Of a stretch of 64,000 nucleotides of DNA, positions 35,476 through 43,860 are shown piece by piece. The stretch comes from an uncultured bacterium. Its GTDB lineage: Bacteria; Armatimonadota; UBA5829. The stretch spans positions 100,268-164,267 of the forward strand of contig CALJES010000001.1 in the NCBI GenBank assembly GCA_938074205.1, in the 5' to 3' direction. How positions within the stretch are numbered: position 1 is the stretch's first letter; every line of letters starts with the position of its first letter. The notes under the pieces are model-generated. The model was not told where the DNA came from and searched no databases. It saw only the letters and a list, made by a program, of their open reading frames with translations. The translations under genes and the position numbers were made by a program.

Positions 35476-36198
35476 GTGGAAGCTTGGCAGCGAATAATTG
35501 TCGCTCTCGATGTAGACGCGCCGGGTAAGGCAATAGAACTCGTCAATACTCTAAAGGAGAGCGTTGGTGCGTTTAAGATCGGTTTGGAACTAGTAAACGC
35601 GGCGGGCATCGGCATTTTCGAAAAAATTCGTCAGGCCGGAGCTAACCGTATCTTTTATGACGCTAAGTTCCACGACATACCCAACACTGTCGCTGGAGCG
35701 GCCAGAGCCGCTACAAAACTCGGTGTGTGGATGATGAACGTCCACTGCTCAGGCGGTCGAGAAATGATGGAGGCAGCCGCGCAGGCTGCTCGTCAGGAAG
35801 CGTCTTCGCTAGGTCTCGAACCACCCAAAATAATCGGCGTAACAGTTCTCACTTCGATAGATGAAAGTACTCTTTGCCAAGAGCTGCGCATACAGGGTTC
35901 ACTAGTCGATCACGTAATTCACTTGGCTCGGATGGCTCAAGATGCCGGATTGGACGGGGTTGTGGCATCACCACAGGAAATTGAGAGTATTAGAGCTGCG
36001 TGCGGTCCGAATTTCTTGATCGTCACACCTGGTATACGCCCGACAGGCTTCGAAGCAGGAGACCAAAAGCGGATCATGACACCGCTAGAGGCAATCAAAA
36101 GAGGGGCAGACTACATAGTAGTTGGACGGCCGATAACGCAAGCGCAAAACCCTAGACAAGTTGCACAATCGATAGCGAATGAACTACAAGAAATCTGA
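35476..36198 (+). CDS. pyrF: Orotidine 5'-phosphate decarboxylase
   Basis: 240 residues, small TIM barrel. The catalytic array D62-x-K64-x2-D67 sits in F-Y-D-A-K-F-H-D-I-P-N-T, with D12 and K34 in the first strands and the phosphate loop T-P-G-I-R-P (about 188-193) near the end. It performs the last step of UMP synthesis. The GTG start has GAAGGA about 9 nt upstream. The coupling with xylB (18 bp gap) seems fortuitous; no other pyr genes are near. Confidence 0.95.
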   Translation: MEAWQRIIVALDVDAPGKAIELVNTLKESVGAFKIGLELVNAAGIGIFEKIRQAGANRIFYDAKFHDIPNTVAGAARAATKLGVWMMNVHCSGGREMMEAAAQAARQEASSLGLEPPKIIGVTVLTSIDESTLCQELRIQGSLVDHVIHLARMAQDAGLDGVVASPQEIESIRAACGPNFLIVTPGIRPTGFEAGDQKRIMTPLEAIKRGADYIVVGRPITQAQNPRQVAQSIANELQEI

Positions 36199-36222
36199 GC
36201 AGAACCCGGATTTATTAGCGTT

Positions 36223-37893
36223 TCACAGTCTTCCTTGGCGCTCAGCTATTGGAATGAGTAGGCGCCGTGCAAGCTCAATGTCTCCAGGAGACTTTATCCG
36301 CCCATCGACATCCCGACAAGCAAGCGCTATTGCTTGTTCGTAATCAACAACTTCTTCCGGTGTTCTGATATTTGCCGAAGCCATTAGAGCAAGCTCATAA
36401 TCTGCTATTCCTTCTAGCAACTGCTCCCACCGCAAGCTCGACACGGGTCCATTTTCCCCAGGATAGACAAAGAATGTGTCACCGGTGGGCCAAAGCCCCC
36501 ATTCCGGATGGGTGTAGGGATCATCAGTCCAGTCATTATAGCTCCATCGAAGGAACCCATCATACCCACCCTGGAGGGCAAGCCACGGTAGCATTCGGGA
36601 TTCCACTAACGGCGAAAACAAGAACGTATTAGGATGCTCAGGTCCGCAGCAGACGTAATACGTCGTTAGAGTTCGCTGTGGGCATTGCGTTGAAGATGGA
36701 CAAGGGCCTCTTGGATCTAGAAGACGCACTGCACCGATAACTGATCTCTCCGAAGGTGCAACTTGATTCACGCCTTTTTCGTTGAACTCTATATGCAGCG
36801 ATAGGTCGTCTATCTTCGAATATAAATCGGCGTCTATGTTGCCGGCAAGCGATACTCCCAACTGGGGTGCATACCTATCGAGAAAATCTATTGCGGCCTC
36901 CATTGTTTCTCGATCCCTTTCATCGAACGCCACGTACGTCTTCTCGAGCCAACCTTTCTCAGAAAGATGTCCAACGAACGACTTGAGAAATGCACCCCAA
37001 GCTTGAGTGTAGAACTCATCTCCGACTGCCGTCTCCACAAGTTTGGTCGAACCCGCGTGTGCGTCATAAAACTCGATGGTATTGCCGCCGTCCTTATTGC
37101 CCTGCACCATTGTGTAGCAATGGATTGCTCGATCTATGCCGCAAGAATGATGCAATTCCACGTAGCGATCAAATGCGGTGAAGTCGAACTCCCAACACCC
37201 TTTGCGCCTGATCCATCGAATGGAGTTGGGATATGGATCCCTCGTTTGATTACCCCACGGACGATAGCATATTGGCACAACTACTGTTTTCTGGCCATGA
37301 AACGCTAAGTCCTCGACGTAAGGCCGCAGAACGCGGAAATGTTCGTCGGACCAGACTTCTACGCCATACCACCGGGCGACTGCCGCAGGATTCATCCAGA
37401 CATTGAGGAAGAATGTCCAGTCGCACACATTAGGTAGATCTACAGCGGCAACTTCAATTTCTATGGTATTCGCCGCGACATCATCACCACCAACCGCCAG
37501 AGCAACGATCCCCTGATACTTGCCGGGTTTAACACGCGGGGGAATCCGGATGCTAACATACACGGTGGCACATTTGTCAATAGGAAACTCCTCGACCGAG
37601 TATAGCGGATCGCAGACAGGTCCAGCTTCCGGTGTCGGCACGACGCCGACCAACCGCGCTTTGATGGCGGTTGCCGGAATCCTTGCCTTGTCTGAAGCTA
37701 GATCGCTGAAAACCAGTTTAGCAGAATCTACTGGTTTGACTGCCGTAATCAGCGCAGCAAGAGAGATTATTTGGTTGCGACACGCAAGTCCTTTGAGAGG
37801 TACACCTTCCACAGGACCCTGCACGCCGGGCCTTTGCCCCGGCAAGGGAGGCCTGACCAAAGGCTGCCACGCGATTATTGAGAAATCAGCCAA
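36223..37893 (-). CDS. GH123/DUF4091-type glycoside hydrolase-like protein
   Basis: 556 residues. An N-terminal beta domain (about 30-155, with the I-P-P-R-V-K-P-G-K-Y-Q-G motif common before such barrels) precedes a TIM barrel. The Asp-Glu pair D324-E325 (V-A-F-D-E-R) matches the substrate-assisted catalytic pair of GH123 N-acetylgalactosaminidases. The C-terminus has G-F-L-R-W-S-Y-N-D-W and S-L-R-W-E-Q-L-L-E-G-I-A-D-Y-E, the DUF4091 signature. No signal peptide is visible, although many relatives are exported. The start is a TTG with an AAGGTGG site. Activity on an N-acetyl-hexosamine is inferred from the family only. Confidence 0.82.
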   Translation of the reverse strand: MADFSIIAWQPLVRPPLPGQRPGVQGPVEGVPLKGLACRNQIISLAALITAVKPVDSAKLVFSDLASDKARIPATAIKARLVGVVPTPEAGPVCDPLYSVEEFPIDKCATVYVSIRIPPRVKPGKYQGIVALAVGGDDVAANTIEIEVAAVDLPNVCDWTFFLNVWMNPAAVARWYGVEVWSDEHFRVLRPYVEDLAFHGQKTVVVPICYRPWGNQTRDPYPNSIRWIRRKGCWEFDFTAFDRYVELHHSCGIDRAIHCYTMVQGNKDGGNTIEFYDAHAGSTKLVETAVGDEFYTQAWGAFLKSFVGHLSEKGWLEKTYVAFDERDRETMEAAIDFLDRYAPQLGVSLAGNIDADLYSKIDDLSLHIEFNEKGVNQVAPSERSVIGAVRLLDPRGPCPSSTQCPQRTLTTYYVCCGPEHPNTFLFSPLVESRMLPWLALQGGYDGFLRWSYNDWTDDPYTHPEWGLWPTGDTFFVYPGENGPVSSLRWEQLLEGIADYELALMASANIRTPEEVVDYEQAIALACRDVDGRIKSPGDIELARRLLIPIAERQGRL

Positions 37894-37948
37894 CTGGACT
37901 CACCACCTTCAAGACTCCATAAGTGTATCACACTATCGCTACACGCGC

Positions 37949-37987
37949 AAAAAGCACGGCGCCTCAGAAACACATTAAGCGCCGTGC
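37949..37987 (-). terminator. Rho-independent terminator after the anti-sigma gene
   Basis: On the minus strand a perfect 9-bp stem GCACGGCGC/GCGCCGTGC (arms 37954-37962 and 37979-37987, 16-nt loop) is followed directly by TTTTT (37949-37953). It lies 32 bp beyond the anti-sigma stop and ends the sigma/anti-sigma transcript. Confidence 0.75.
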
Positions 37988-38018
37988 CCTAACAGAAAAC
38001 ACCGTCTAGTTATCTATA

Positions 38019-38993
38019 CTAGCGCACAGGCTCCACTGCGTAGACGGAAGATGCCACCCCGTACGCCTTGAGCCCTACCCGACTCAAGCACTCGTAAAGT
38101 GCATCATCTGGAGTCGCTTGGTAGACTTGAGCATAACCAATCTGCTTGCCCAGGTTGCCCCAAGCTATTATTGCCACGCCGTAATCCTTGCAAATCTTGC
38201 GCAGCACATCGCTAACCGTAGCCTGTTCGATTTCGAAAGTCCGAGTCGCAGTGCGGCTCTGAAGCTTACTGGGTAGGAAGATGGTTTGGTACCTCCCCCA
38301 TTCCCCTATGCTCCAAGCAACGTGTACAACACGAACCGATCCGCTATGTGGAGCCGGCACTCTGATTTCCGACGGCTTATCCGCAAGCACGTAACCGCTG
38401 TACTTGGTCCCGGAGACGTCTATTTCAAATGCAGCCGGTTTGAGACTCTTGGTATGGAGTCTGAGTAAGTAAACACCCGGACTCTCGGTATCCAAGGTCA
38501 CAATCAATCCGGAACCGTTTGTCTTCTCCGGTGTCCAAGGCTTAGGCGCTCGAGCCGAATCTTGGTCTAAAGTGCTTATAGGAGTTTCAGCCGGCTTCTG
38601 CGCCCAGAACAAGCTAGCTATTCCGGTTCGCAAAGGAGGCAGAAACTGCAGACTCATTACGAACGCCACCAAGACGGCCAAGCCCACCGCCGCTACCCTG
38701 GCAGGCACGCGGATTGTGAACACTCTCTGCCAATCGAGCCTCCACCATCTAACGCGCGCAGGCACGCCTCTCTTTGCACTCTCAACTCGGGCCATCACTC
38801 CCGCCCGGAAACTACGCGGAGGCCCGACCTCAGGCAGACTCTCCATTATGCTGATCGCATATTTGAATCGTTCGTACGTGCGATTGCAAGCCTCGCACTC
38901 GGCAAGATGATGCTCCAGCTCTGTCCCTCGGCTGGCATCTATGGAGTTTTCGAAATAAGCGGAGAACAAATCCCGAGCTTTTTTGCAGTTCAT
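38019..38993 (-). CDS. Transmembrane anti-sigma factor with C-terminal STN-like domain
   Basis: 324 residues. The N-terminal zinc anti-sigma (ZAS/zf-HC2) motif H29-x3-C33-x2-C36 lies in the expected 36-residue helical cap. One membrane helix (about 98-118) puts the C-terminal 200 residues outside the cytoplasm. That part has an unassigned beta domain (about 160-240), then residues 251-322, which follow the STN/secretin-N0 plan: T-F-E-I-E-Q-A-T-V-S-D-V-L-R-K-I-C-K-D-Y-G-V, then P-D-D-A-L-Y-E-C-L-S-R-V-G-L and a final V-Y-A-V-E strand. It would hold the upstream sigma factor at the membrane and release it on an envelope signal. It follows the sigma gene by 108 bp. Confidence 0.85.
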   Translation of the reverse strand: MNCKKARDLFSAYFENSIDASRGTELEHHLAECEACNRTYERFKYAISIMESLPEVGPPRSFRAGVMARVESAKRGVPARVRWWRLDWQRVFTIRVPARVAAVGLAVLVAFVMSLQFLPPLRTGIASLFWAQKPAETPISTLDQDSARAPKPWTPEKTNGSGLIVTLDTESPGVYLLRLHTKSLKPAAFEIDVSGTKYSGYVLADKPSEIRVPAPHSGSVRVVHVAWSIGEWGRYQTIFLPSKLQSRTATRTFEIEQATVSDVLRKICKDYGVAIIAWGNLGKQIGYAQVYQATPDDALYECLSRVGLKAYGVASSVYAVEPVR

Positions 38994-39101
38994 ATTGCTA
39001 CGCTCCGAACAACACCAAGCTTAACAGGCGTTAACCTTTGCACCAGTAGCCTTTGCCATACCGTAAAGCACGAGGCAACCTCATTGAGTTTGACTCTTAT
39101 T

Positions 39102-39764
39102 TCACCCAAAAAGTTCCGGCTCGGATTCCAGCATTTCCGCGATTGCAAGGCGTGCTCTGTTTAATCTCGATTTAACCGTACCAATTGGCAAGTCGAGTAT
39201 TTCCGCGATTTCCTCATAACTACGGTGCTCCACGTGGTAGAGCGTAATGATAATCCTCTGGTAGTCTGGAAGTGCATTGATAACCCTCTGGAGCACGCGC
39301 ATTCTTTCCTTGGTTTGTAAGATCTCATCGGGACTCGGAGTAGAATCCTCGATCTGCCTAGTCACCGAGTTCTCCTCGAGCTCAATGGTGTCATCGAGTG
39401 AGATAGTAGGGTGAGATTTGTGTTTCTTTCGCTCGTCCAGATAAACATTGGTGACTATTCGGTAAATCCAGGTGGCGAACTTCGCATCGCCCCTAAAGGT
39501 CTGAATCGAATGAAACGCGCGTATGAAAGCTTCCTGAGCCACATCACAGGCGTCGTTGTAGTTACCGGTAACCCTAAGCGCATAGTTGAAAACGCGCTTT
39601 TCGAAACGCCTTACAATTTCGTCGAATGCAGCGGTATCACCTGACTTGCACCGCTCGATAAGAACATTCTCACCGAGCTGCTCATAATCGCCGAACGAAC
39701 CAGCTTTCGCTCCAGCTGACCTTTCAGACAAGTCGAAGCTCCTGACCGGCTGCCTAAGGCCCAA
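39102..39764 (-). CDS. ECF (RpoE-like) RNA polymerase sigma factor
   Basis: 220 residues. Region 2 is clear (F-D-E-I-V-R-R-F-E-K-R-V-F-N-Y-A, D-A-C-D-V-A-Q-E-A-F-I-R-A, F-A-T-W-I-Y-R-I-V-T-N), and so is region 4 (L-P-D-Y-Q-R-I-I-I-T-L-Y, S-Y-E-E-I-A-E-I-L-D-L-P-I-G-T-V-K-S-R-L-N-R-A-R). Region 3 is absent, as in ECF sigma factors. The start is uncertain: the longest frame begins at TTG 39764 and there is no ATG before region 2. It is followed by its likely anti-sigma factor, the standard arrangement. Confidence 0.92.
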   Translation of the reverse strand: MGLRQPVRSFDLSERSAGAKAGSFGDYEQLGENVLIERCKSGDTAAFDEIVRRFEKRVFNYALRVTGNYNDACDVAQEAFIRAFHSIQTFRGDAKFATWIYRIVTNVYLDERKKHKSHPTISLDDTIELEENSVTRQIEDSTPSPDEILQTKERMRVLQRVINALPDYQRIIITLYHVEHRSYEEIAEILDLPIGTVKSRLNRARLAIAEMLESEPELFG

Positions 39765-39808
39765 CCCAAAGGCCGCGTATACGCTTTAGATCCGGAGAAA
39801 GACGCGCG

Positions 39809-40327
39809 CTACGAAGACTCGCCGCTTCTGTCGGATTCCATTGCCCTCGAGAGAGCAGTTTTTTCTTCATCGGATAAAGCGAAGTCACTAGTTCCGTTGA
39901 CTATCCGCTTTGCATATACCCGCGAATCATGGCGGCCGTAAAGACTACTAAGAGCGAACCCGTTCCCCTTGCCATTAAGAAGCACCAACGCAAAACTCTG
40001 TTCGCCGCCGACATCTTCAAATGCGTCAAAACGAACTACACCGACCTTTTGAAGGCAGGAAGAGATGTTATCGGCGTGCTCAGCAAGTTTGGCACTTATT
40101 TCGTCGAGACGCGACTCCAACACGGAAATCGCTTGCGTCTGTTGTGCAAGGCAATCAATTATCTCCCCTACATTGCCGTCCGCAAGCTTTGTGTTGTAGC
40201 GCCGCCATAACGTAGCATGCTTACGCCACAAAGCCACCACGCACAGCGCCAAGATTAGACACAGAATCAATAGGCCTAGCACCAAGTAGATATCGTAAGT
40301 TCGAAGAAGACCAATTATCTCGCGCAT
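39809..40327 (-). CDS. DUF4446-like membrane protein
   Basis: 172 residues. One N-terminal membrane helix (about 13-36), a coiled region (about 60-90) and a C-terminal domain with V-R-F-D-A-F-E-D-V-G-G-E-Q-S-F-A-L-V-L-L and S-R-V-Y-A-K-R-I, the pattern of DUF4446, common in Firmicutes and neighbouring phyla. The function is unknown. The ATG at 40327 is used; the extra upstream codons begin with TTG. It is just ahead of the ECF sigma gene and may share its promoter region. Confidence 0.82.
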   Translation of the reverse strand: MREIIGLLRTYDIYLVLGLLILCLILALCVVALWRKHATLWRRYNTKLADGNVGEIIDCLAQQTQAISVLESRLDEISAKLAEHADNISSCLQKVGVVRFDAFEDVGGEQSFALVLLNGKGNGFALSSLYGRHDSRVYAKRIVNGTSDFALSDEEKTALSRAMESDRSGESS

Positions 40328-40428
40328 TTGCAAACACTACCCTCAGACTCTAAGGTTCTCCCTCGATTATACCACGCAATTCGCGGCCATGGTGGGCTCC
40401 TAATCTAGTCACACAATCAGACCATGCA

Positions 40429-41442
40429 CTATGCTTCGCGCGCAGCCTCAGCCATCGCAAGAATGTTCTCAGGCGGAACGTTCGGCAAAAGTGCCTCGTG
40501 AGAAGGACTCACCACCAAATTAGGCCCAAGTAGGCTTTTGACTCTACGCACATCAGCTTTCACATCAGAAGGGGTCCCTCGCACAAGCAGTATCTGTGTG
40601 TCTATACCCCCAATGAAAGCGATTCGACCCTTAAACTTCGAAGCAAGATTCTCAGCGTTCATACCAACGGCCCTAGCCTGAAGAGGATGAAGAGCTTGAA
40701 CGCCAACGTCTATGAAGCGGTCGATGATCTTGTGTACCGACCCGCAGCAGTGATGCATAATCTGATATCCATACGAACGTGCCAGGTCTATCAGTTTTTG
40801 TGTATACGGCAGAACAAAACGTTCAATCTGCTCTGGGCCAATGATCAAATCGAGCTGTGTCCCCAGATCGTTACCGAAAAAGAAGGCATCCATCTGATCG
40901 CCTGCCAACTCGAAGAATCGCTTATTTGCCTCTAAATAAAACTCACACACGTGCTGAGTGACAGCATCCACTACTTCCGGATGAGTAAACATCTTGACGA
41001 AGTAGTTCTCCATCCCGAAAAAGTCCGCAACTATGTGGAAGAAACAAGACCACATACCGCTGGTGCGATACACATCGCCTGCATTCCTCAAGCGTTCCAA
41101 CGTTTCCGAGAAGTCCAAGTAGTCAATGCTGGGCCAGTCGTCCCAAGCGTCAACTTCAGCAGGATCCTCGCAACGCGCAAAAACCGGTTCGGGTTTGCCG
41201 AGGCTGTCCGTGCGTAACGGATTCCACATAGGCTTTCCGTCAGGATGCTTATAACTGCTCCATTCTGCGGAAATCCAGCGCAGATCATCCTGAAGAAAGA
41301 CACGAAGCTCTTCCTGGGTAGAGAAGCCAAAATATTCAAGATAAATCGGCCAGGTGTCCGGATGCGGCATCCCCAGCCAGAATGCGCAGCGGTCAGGCTT
41401 TCCACCTGCGATGATTGTTCTAACGCGTTCTCTGCTATTCAC
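40429..41442 (-). CDS. URO-D-like protein with MtaA-type H-x-C motif
   Basis: 337 residues, URO-D/cobamide methyltransferase fold. M-N-S-R-E-R-V at the N-terminus, A-G-D-Q-M-D-A-F-F-F-G-N-D-L-G-T-Q, Y-Q-I-M-H-H-C-C-G-S-V and V-P-P-E-N-I place it in the non-haem branch. The H-x-C-G motif matches the first two zinc ligands of MtaA/MtbA methyltransferases. Where those have a third Cys there is S-H-E-A, so His may substitute. The second half lacks the arginines used by true HemE. It starts at GTG 41442, 4 nt after the esterase stop, and is clearly coupled to it. Its role beside a xylan esterase is unexplained. Confidence 0.82.
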   Translation of the reverse strand: MNSRERVRTIIAGGKPDRCAFWLGMPHPDTWPIYLEYFGFSTQEELRVFLQDDLRWISAEWSSYKHPDGKPMWNPLRTDSLGKPEPVFARCEDPAEVDAWDDWPSIDYLDFSETLERLRNAGDVYRTSGMWSCFFHIVADFFGMENYFVKMFTHPEVVDAVTQHVCEFYLEANKRFFELAGDQMDAFFFGNDLGTQLDLIIGPEQIERFVLPYTQKLIDLARSYGYQIMHHCCGSVHKIIDRFIDVGVQALHPLQARAVGMNAENLASKFKGRIAFIGGIDTQILLVRGTPSDVKADVRRVKSLLGPNLVVSPSHEALLPNVPPENILAMAEAAREA

Positions 41443-41446
41443 CGCC

Positions 41447-42412
41447 CTATTCCCAAAGATAACTCATAAACTCTAGTATTTTGTCGGATGCTTGAGGAAG
41501 GCTTTCATGACCGAAATCTGGGTATATCAGCACGTTCTTCTTGGAACTGATCTTGTTGTACGCAGCAAACTGAGTAGATGGAGGACATACCGTGTCCATT
41601 AACCCTGTGAGCATCAGAACTTCGGCCTTTATCCTGGGCGCGAGATGCTGGACATCAATATAGCCCAGTTTGGTAAAAACGTCTCTTTCGCGCTCGTGTC
41701 TAGGGTCAAACAAACGGAAATACGTTGCTAGTTCTTCATACGCAGCTTTTGCGTAGTCCATTTCCCAAACACGTTGATAATCACACAAGAACGGATAAGT
41801 AGAGGCTACACGTCTTACACGAGGCTCTAAGGCCGCGCAAGCCAGTGCAAGTCCTCCGCCCTGCGACGCACCAAAAGCGCCTACTCGAGATTCGTCAACC
41901 TCAGGCATCGACATCACTATTCCTGCTAGTTCGGCGCAGTCCAAGAAGATCGACCGAAACAAAAGCTTGTCTGGTGAATCGTCCAAGCCCCGTATTATGT
42001 GGCCTCTTAATGTGTTGCCCTTGACACCGCCAACGTCTTCTGAAAGGCCTCCCTGGCCTCTGCAGTCCATTGCGGCAACTGAAAACCCCTGTGAAACCCA
42101 TCCTAGGTGTGCAAACCAGTCTCCGCTGTTGCCGGAATATCCGTGAAAAAAGAGCAACGCCGGGTGCTTTCCCGAAGCGAATTTCGGACGCAGGTATTTG
42201 GCGTGAACTCTCGCCCCTTCAACCCCAGTAAAGAACAAATGAAAACATTCTACGCCTCTCGCAGAAATGTCACAGGGCACGAGCTCCACTCGCGGATCGA
42301 CAGATCTCATTTCTGCCAAAGCGCGATTCCAATACAGGTCAAAATCTTCCGGTTTGGGGTTTTTACCCTGGTACAACATAAGTTGTTCCAGGGGCATGTC
42401 AATAAGCGGCAT
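41447..42412 (-). CDS. CE7 acetylxylan esterase/cephalosporin-C deacetylase
   Basis: 321 residues, alpha/beta hydrolase of family CE7. Diagnostic motifs are R-G-Q-G-G (118-122), G-A-S-Q-G with nucleophile S183, D273 in L-M-D-T-V-C-P-P and H302 in G-H-E-S; all three triad residues are present. Such enzymes are cytosolic and remove acetyl groups from imported xylo-oligosaccharides; no signal peptide is seen, as expected. GGAGGAG precedes the ATG. It is likely to act with xylB (33.9 kb) in xylan use. Confidence 0.92.
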   Translation of the reverse strand: MPLIDMPLEQLMLYQGKNPKPEDFDLYWNRALAEMRSVDPRVELVPCDISARGVECFHLFFTGVEGARVHAKYLRPKFASGKHPALLFFHGYSGNSGDWFAHLGWVSQGFSVAAMDCRGQGGLSEDVGGVKGNTLRGHIIRGLDDSPDKLLFRSIFLDCAELAGIVMSMPEVDESRVGAFGASQGGGLALACAALEPRVRRVASTYPFLCDYQRVWEMDYAKAAYEELATYFRLFDPRHERERDVFTKLGYIDVQHLAPRIKAEVLMLTGLMDTVCPPSTQFAAYNKISSKKNVLIYPDFGHESLPQASDKILEFMSYLWE

Positions 42413-42527
42413 CTAGCTAGCTCCTCCAATTCGCTGGGTGGTTGTTTAGCAATACGCCGGTGTTCCCGGCGTATCACAGTTTCGCTCGAAGGTTGACTCC
42501 GTAGGAATGAGCTTTCGATCGAATCTG

Positions 42528-43634
42528 TCAGTATACGGCTCTTTCCGTATCCCTCTCAAACACGTGACTCTTGCTCATGTCAAGCACGATATCGATCTCC
42601 TGGCCCTCTCTGGCTTTCGTCTCAGCGTCAATGGAGGCAACCAGCGAGTGATTCCCGCAAGTCAAGTACATCGTCACGATTGGTCCCATAGGTTCTATGA
42701 CGTCGACAAGAGCTCTGATTGTATTGTCTGCTGTCGGCTGGACAATGCTGGTTAGCTCCTTATCGAAAATGTCTTCTGGACGTATGCCGAATATGACTTC
42801 TTTGCCGATGTACGGCTTTAGCAAATCCGTTTTGTCTTGCGGCGGTCTCACCTTGAAACTTCCGGCATCTATTATGCATCCGTCGGCACCTTCGGTAACC
42901 CGAGCGTCAAGGAAATTCATGGAAGGAGTACCTATAAAGCCTGCGACGAATTTGTTGGCAGGGCGGTTATACACATTGAGCGGCGTATCAACCTGTTGGA
43001 TGACTCCGTCGCACATGACGGCGATGCGATCACCCATGGTCATCGCTTCAACCTGGTCGTGGGTAACATAAATAGTTGTTATGCCCAAACGCCGATGGAG
43101 TTTTATCAGCTCTGCACGTGTCTGAACGCGCAGCTTAGCGTCGAGGTTAGAAAGCGGTTCGTCCATCAGGAAAACTTTGGGCTCACGAACTATGGCTCGA
43201 CCCAAAGCAACTCGCTGCCTTTGACCGCCTGAAAGCTGCTTTGGCTTGCGATTCAGCAGCTCCGTTAGACCAAGCAGTTCCGCAACCTCCGTTACCCTCT
43301 GCCTAATCTGCTCCTTGGGCAGCTTTCGCAGCTTGAGAGCAAATGCCATATTATCGTAGACGGACATATGTGGGTAAAGGGCATAGTTCTGGAAAACCAT
43401 AGCGATGTCGCGATCTTTTGGGGATACATCGTTAACGAGCCGGTCGCCTATATAGATTTCACCCTCAGTCGCTTCCTCCAAACCCGCGACCATGCGCAAA
43501 ACCGTAGTCTTGCCGCATCCGGAAGGTCCGACCAACACAAGAAACTCTTTGTCATTGATTTCGAGGTTGACATTATTTACGGCCACGACATTCTTGAATG
43601 TCTTAGTCAGATTCTTCAAGACAACCTTAGCCAT
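42528..43634 (-). CDS. Sugar ABC transporter ATPase (MalK/UgpC/MsiK-like)
   Basis: 368 residues. Walker A G-P-S-G-C-G-K-T-T, signature L-S-G-G-Q-R-Q-R-V-A-L-G-R-A, Walker B V-F-L-M-D-E-P-L-S-N-L-D-A-K and the switch His in V-T-H-D-Q-V-E-A-M-T are intact. A C-terminal MalK-type regulatory TOBE/OB domain (about 240-368) includes the F-G-I-R-P-E-D motif. It energises import of oligosaccharides or glycerol-phosphate. No permease or binding protein is adjacent, so it probably serves several transporters, like MsiK. I chose the ATG at 43634 (start of M-A-K-V-V-L) with GGAGG 10 nt upstream. Confidence 0.93.
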   Translation of the reverse strand: MAKVVLKNLTKTFKNVVAVNNVNLEINDKEFLVLVGPSGCGKTTVLRMVAGLEEATEGEIYIGDRLVNDVSPKDRDIAMVFQNYALYPHMSVYDNMAFALKLRKLPKEQIRQRVTEVAELLGLTELLNRKPKQLSGGQRQRVALGRAIVREPKVFLMDEPLSNLDAKLRVQTRAELIKLHRRLGITTIYVTHDQVEAMTMGDRIAVMCDGVIQQVDTPLNVYNRPANKFVAGFIGTPSMNFLDARVTEGADGCIIDAGSFKVRPPQDKTDLLKPYIGKEVIFGIRPEDIFDKELTSIVQPTADNTIRALVDVIEPMGPIVTMYLTCGNHSLVASIDAETKAREGQEIDIVLDMSKSHVFERDTERAVY

Positions 43635-43655
43635 ACAGCTTGTGCCTCCGCTTTC

Positions 43656-43685
43656 GCTTCGGGCAGGTCCCAATCTCGCCGAAGC
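43656..43685 (-). promoter_or_regulatory. Leader hairpin before the ABC ATPase ribosome site
   Basis: A 7-bp inverted repeat GCTTCGG (43656-43662) and CCGAAGC (43679-43685) with a 16-nt loop lies in the ~96-nt leader, 8-15 nt upstream of the GGAGG site. It may influence translation or mRNA stability. It does not match any riboswitch I know. Confidence 0.4.
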
Positions 43686-43736
43686 AGCTACATAGTCTTT
43701 TTTCCTGGGACAAGGGGTGGTTATTTCACACGCGGG

Positions 43737-43766
43737 ATTATACAAAGAGCACTTCGAGAGTGTCAA
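43737..43766 (-). promoter_or_regulatory. Consensus sigma-70 promoter of the ABC ATPase gene
   Basis: On the minus strand TTGACA (43761-43766) and TATAAT (43737-43742) match both hexamers perfectly with an 18-bp spacer. Transcription would start near 43730, giving a leader of about 95 nt. This is the best promoter in the window and suggests constitutive high expression unless an operator overlaps it. Confidence 0.8.
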
Positions 43767-43860
43767 ACGACGCATGCGCAGCCCAGTGCCAGCAAAAAAG
43801 AGAACTGTCCGGAACCTAAAGGGACTCGCAGGGCATTGTGCGGATTAGAAGTGGCACAAT

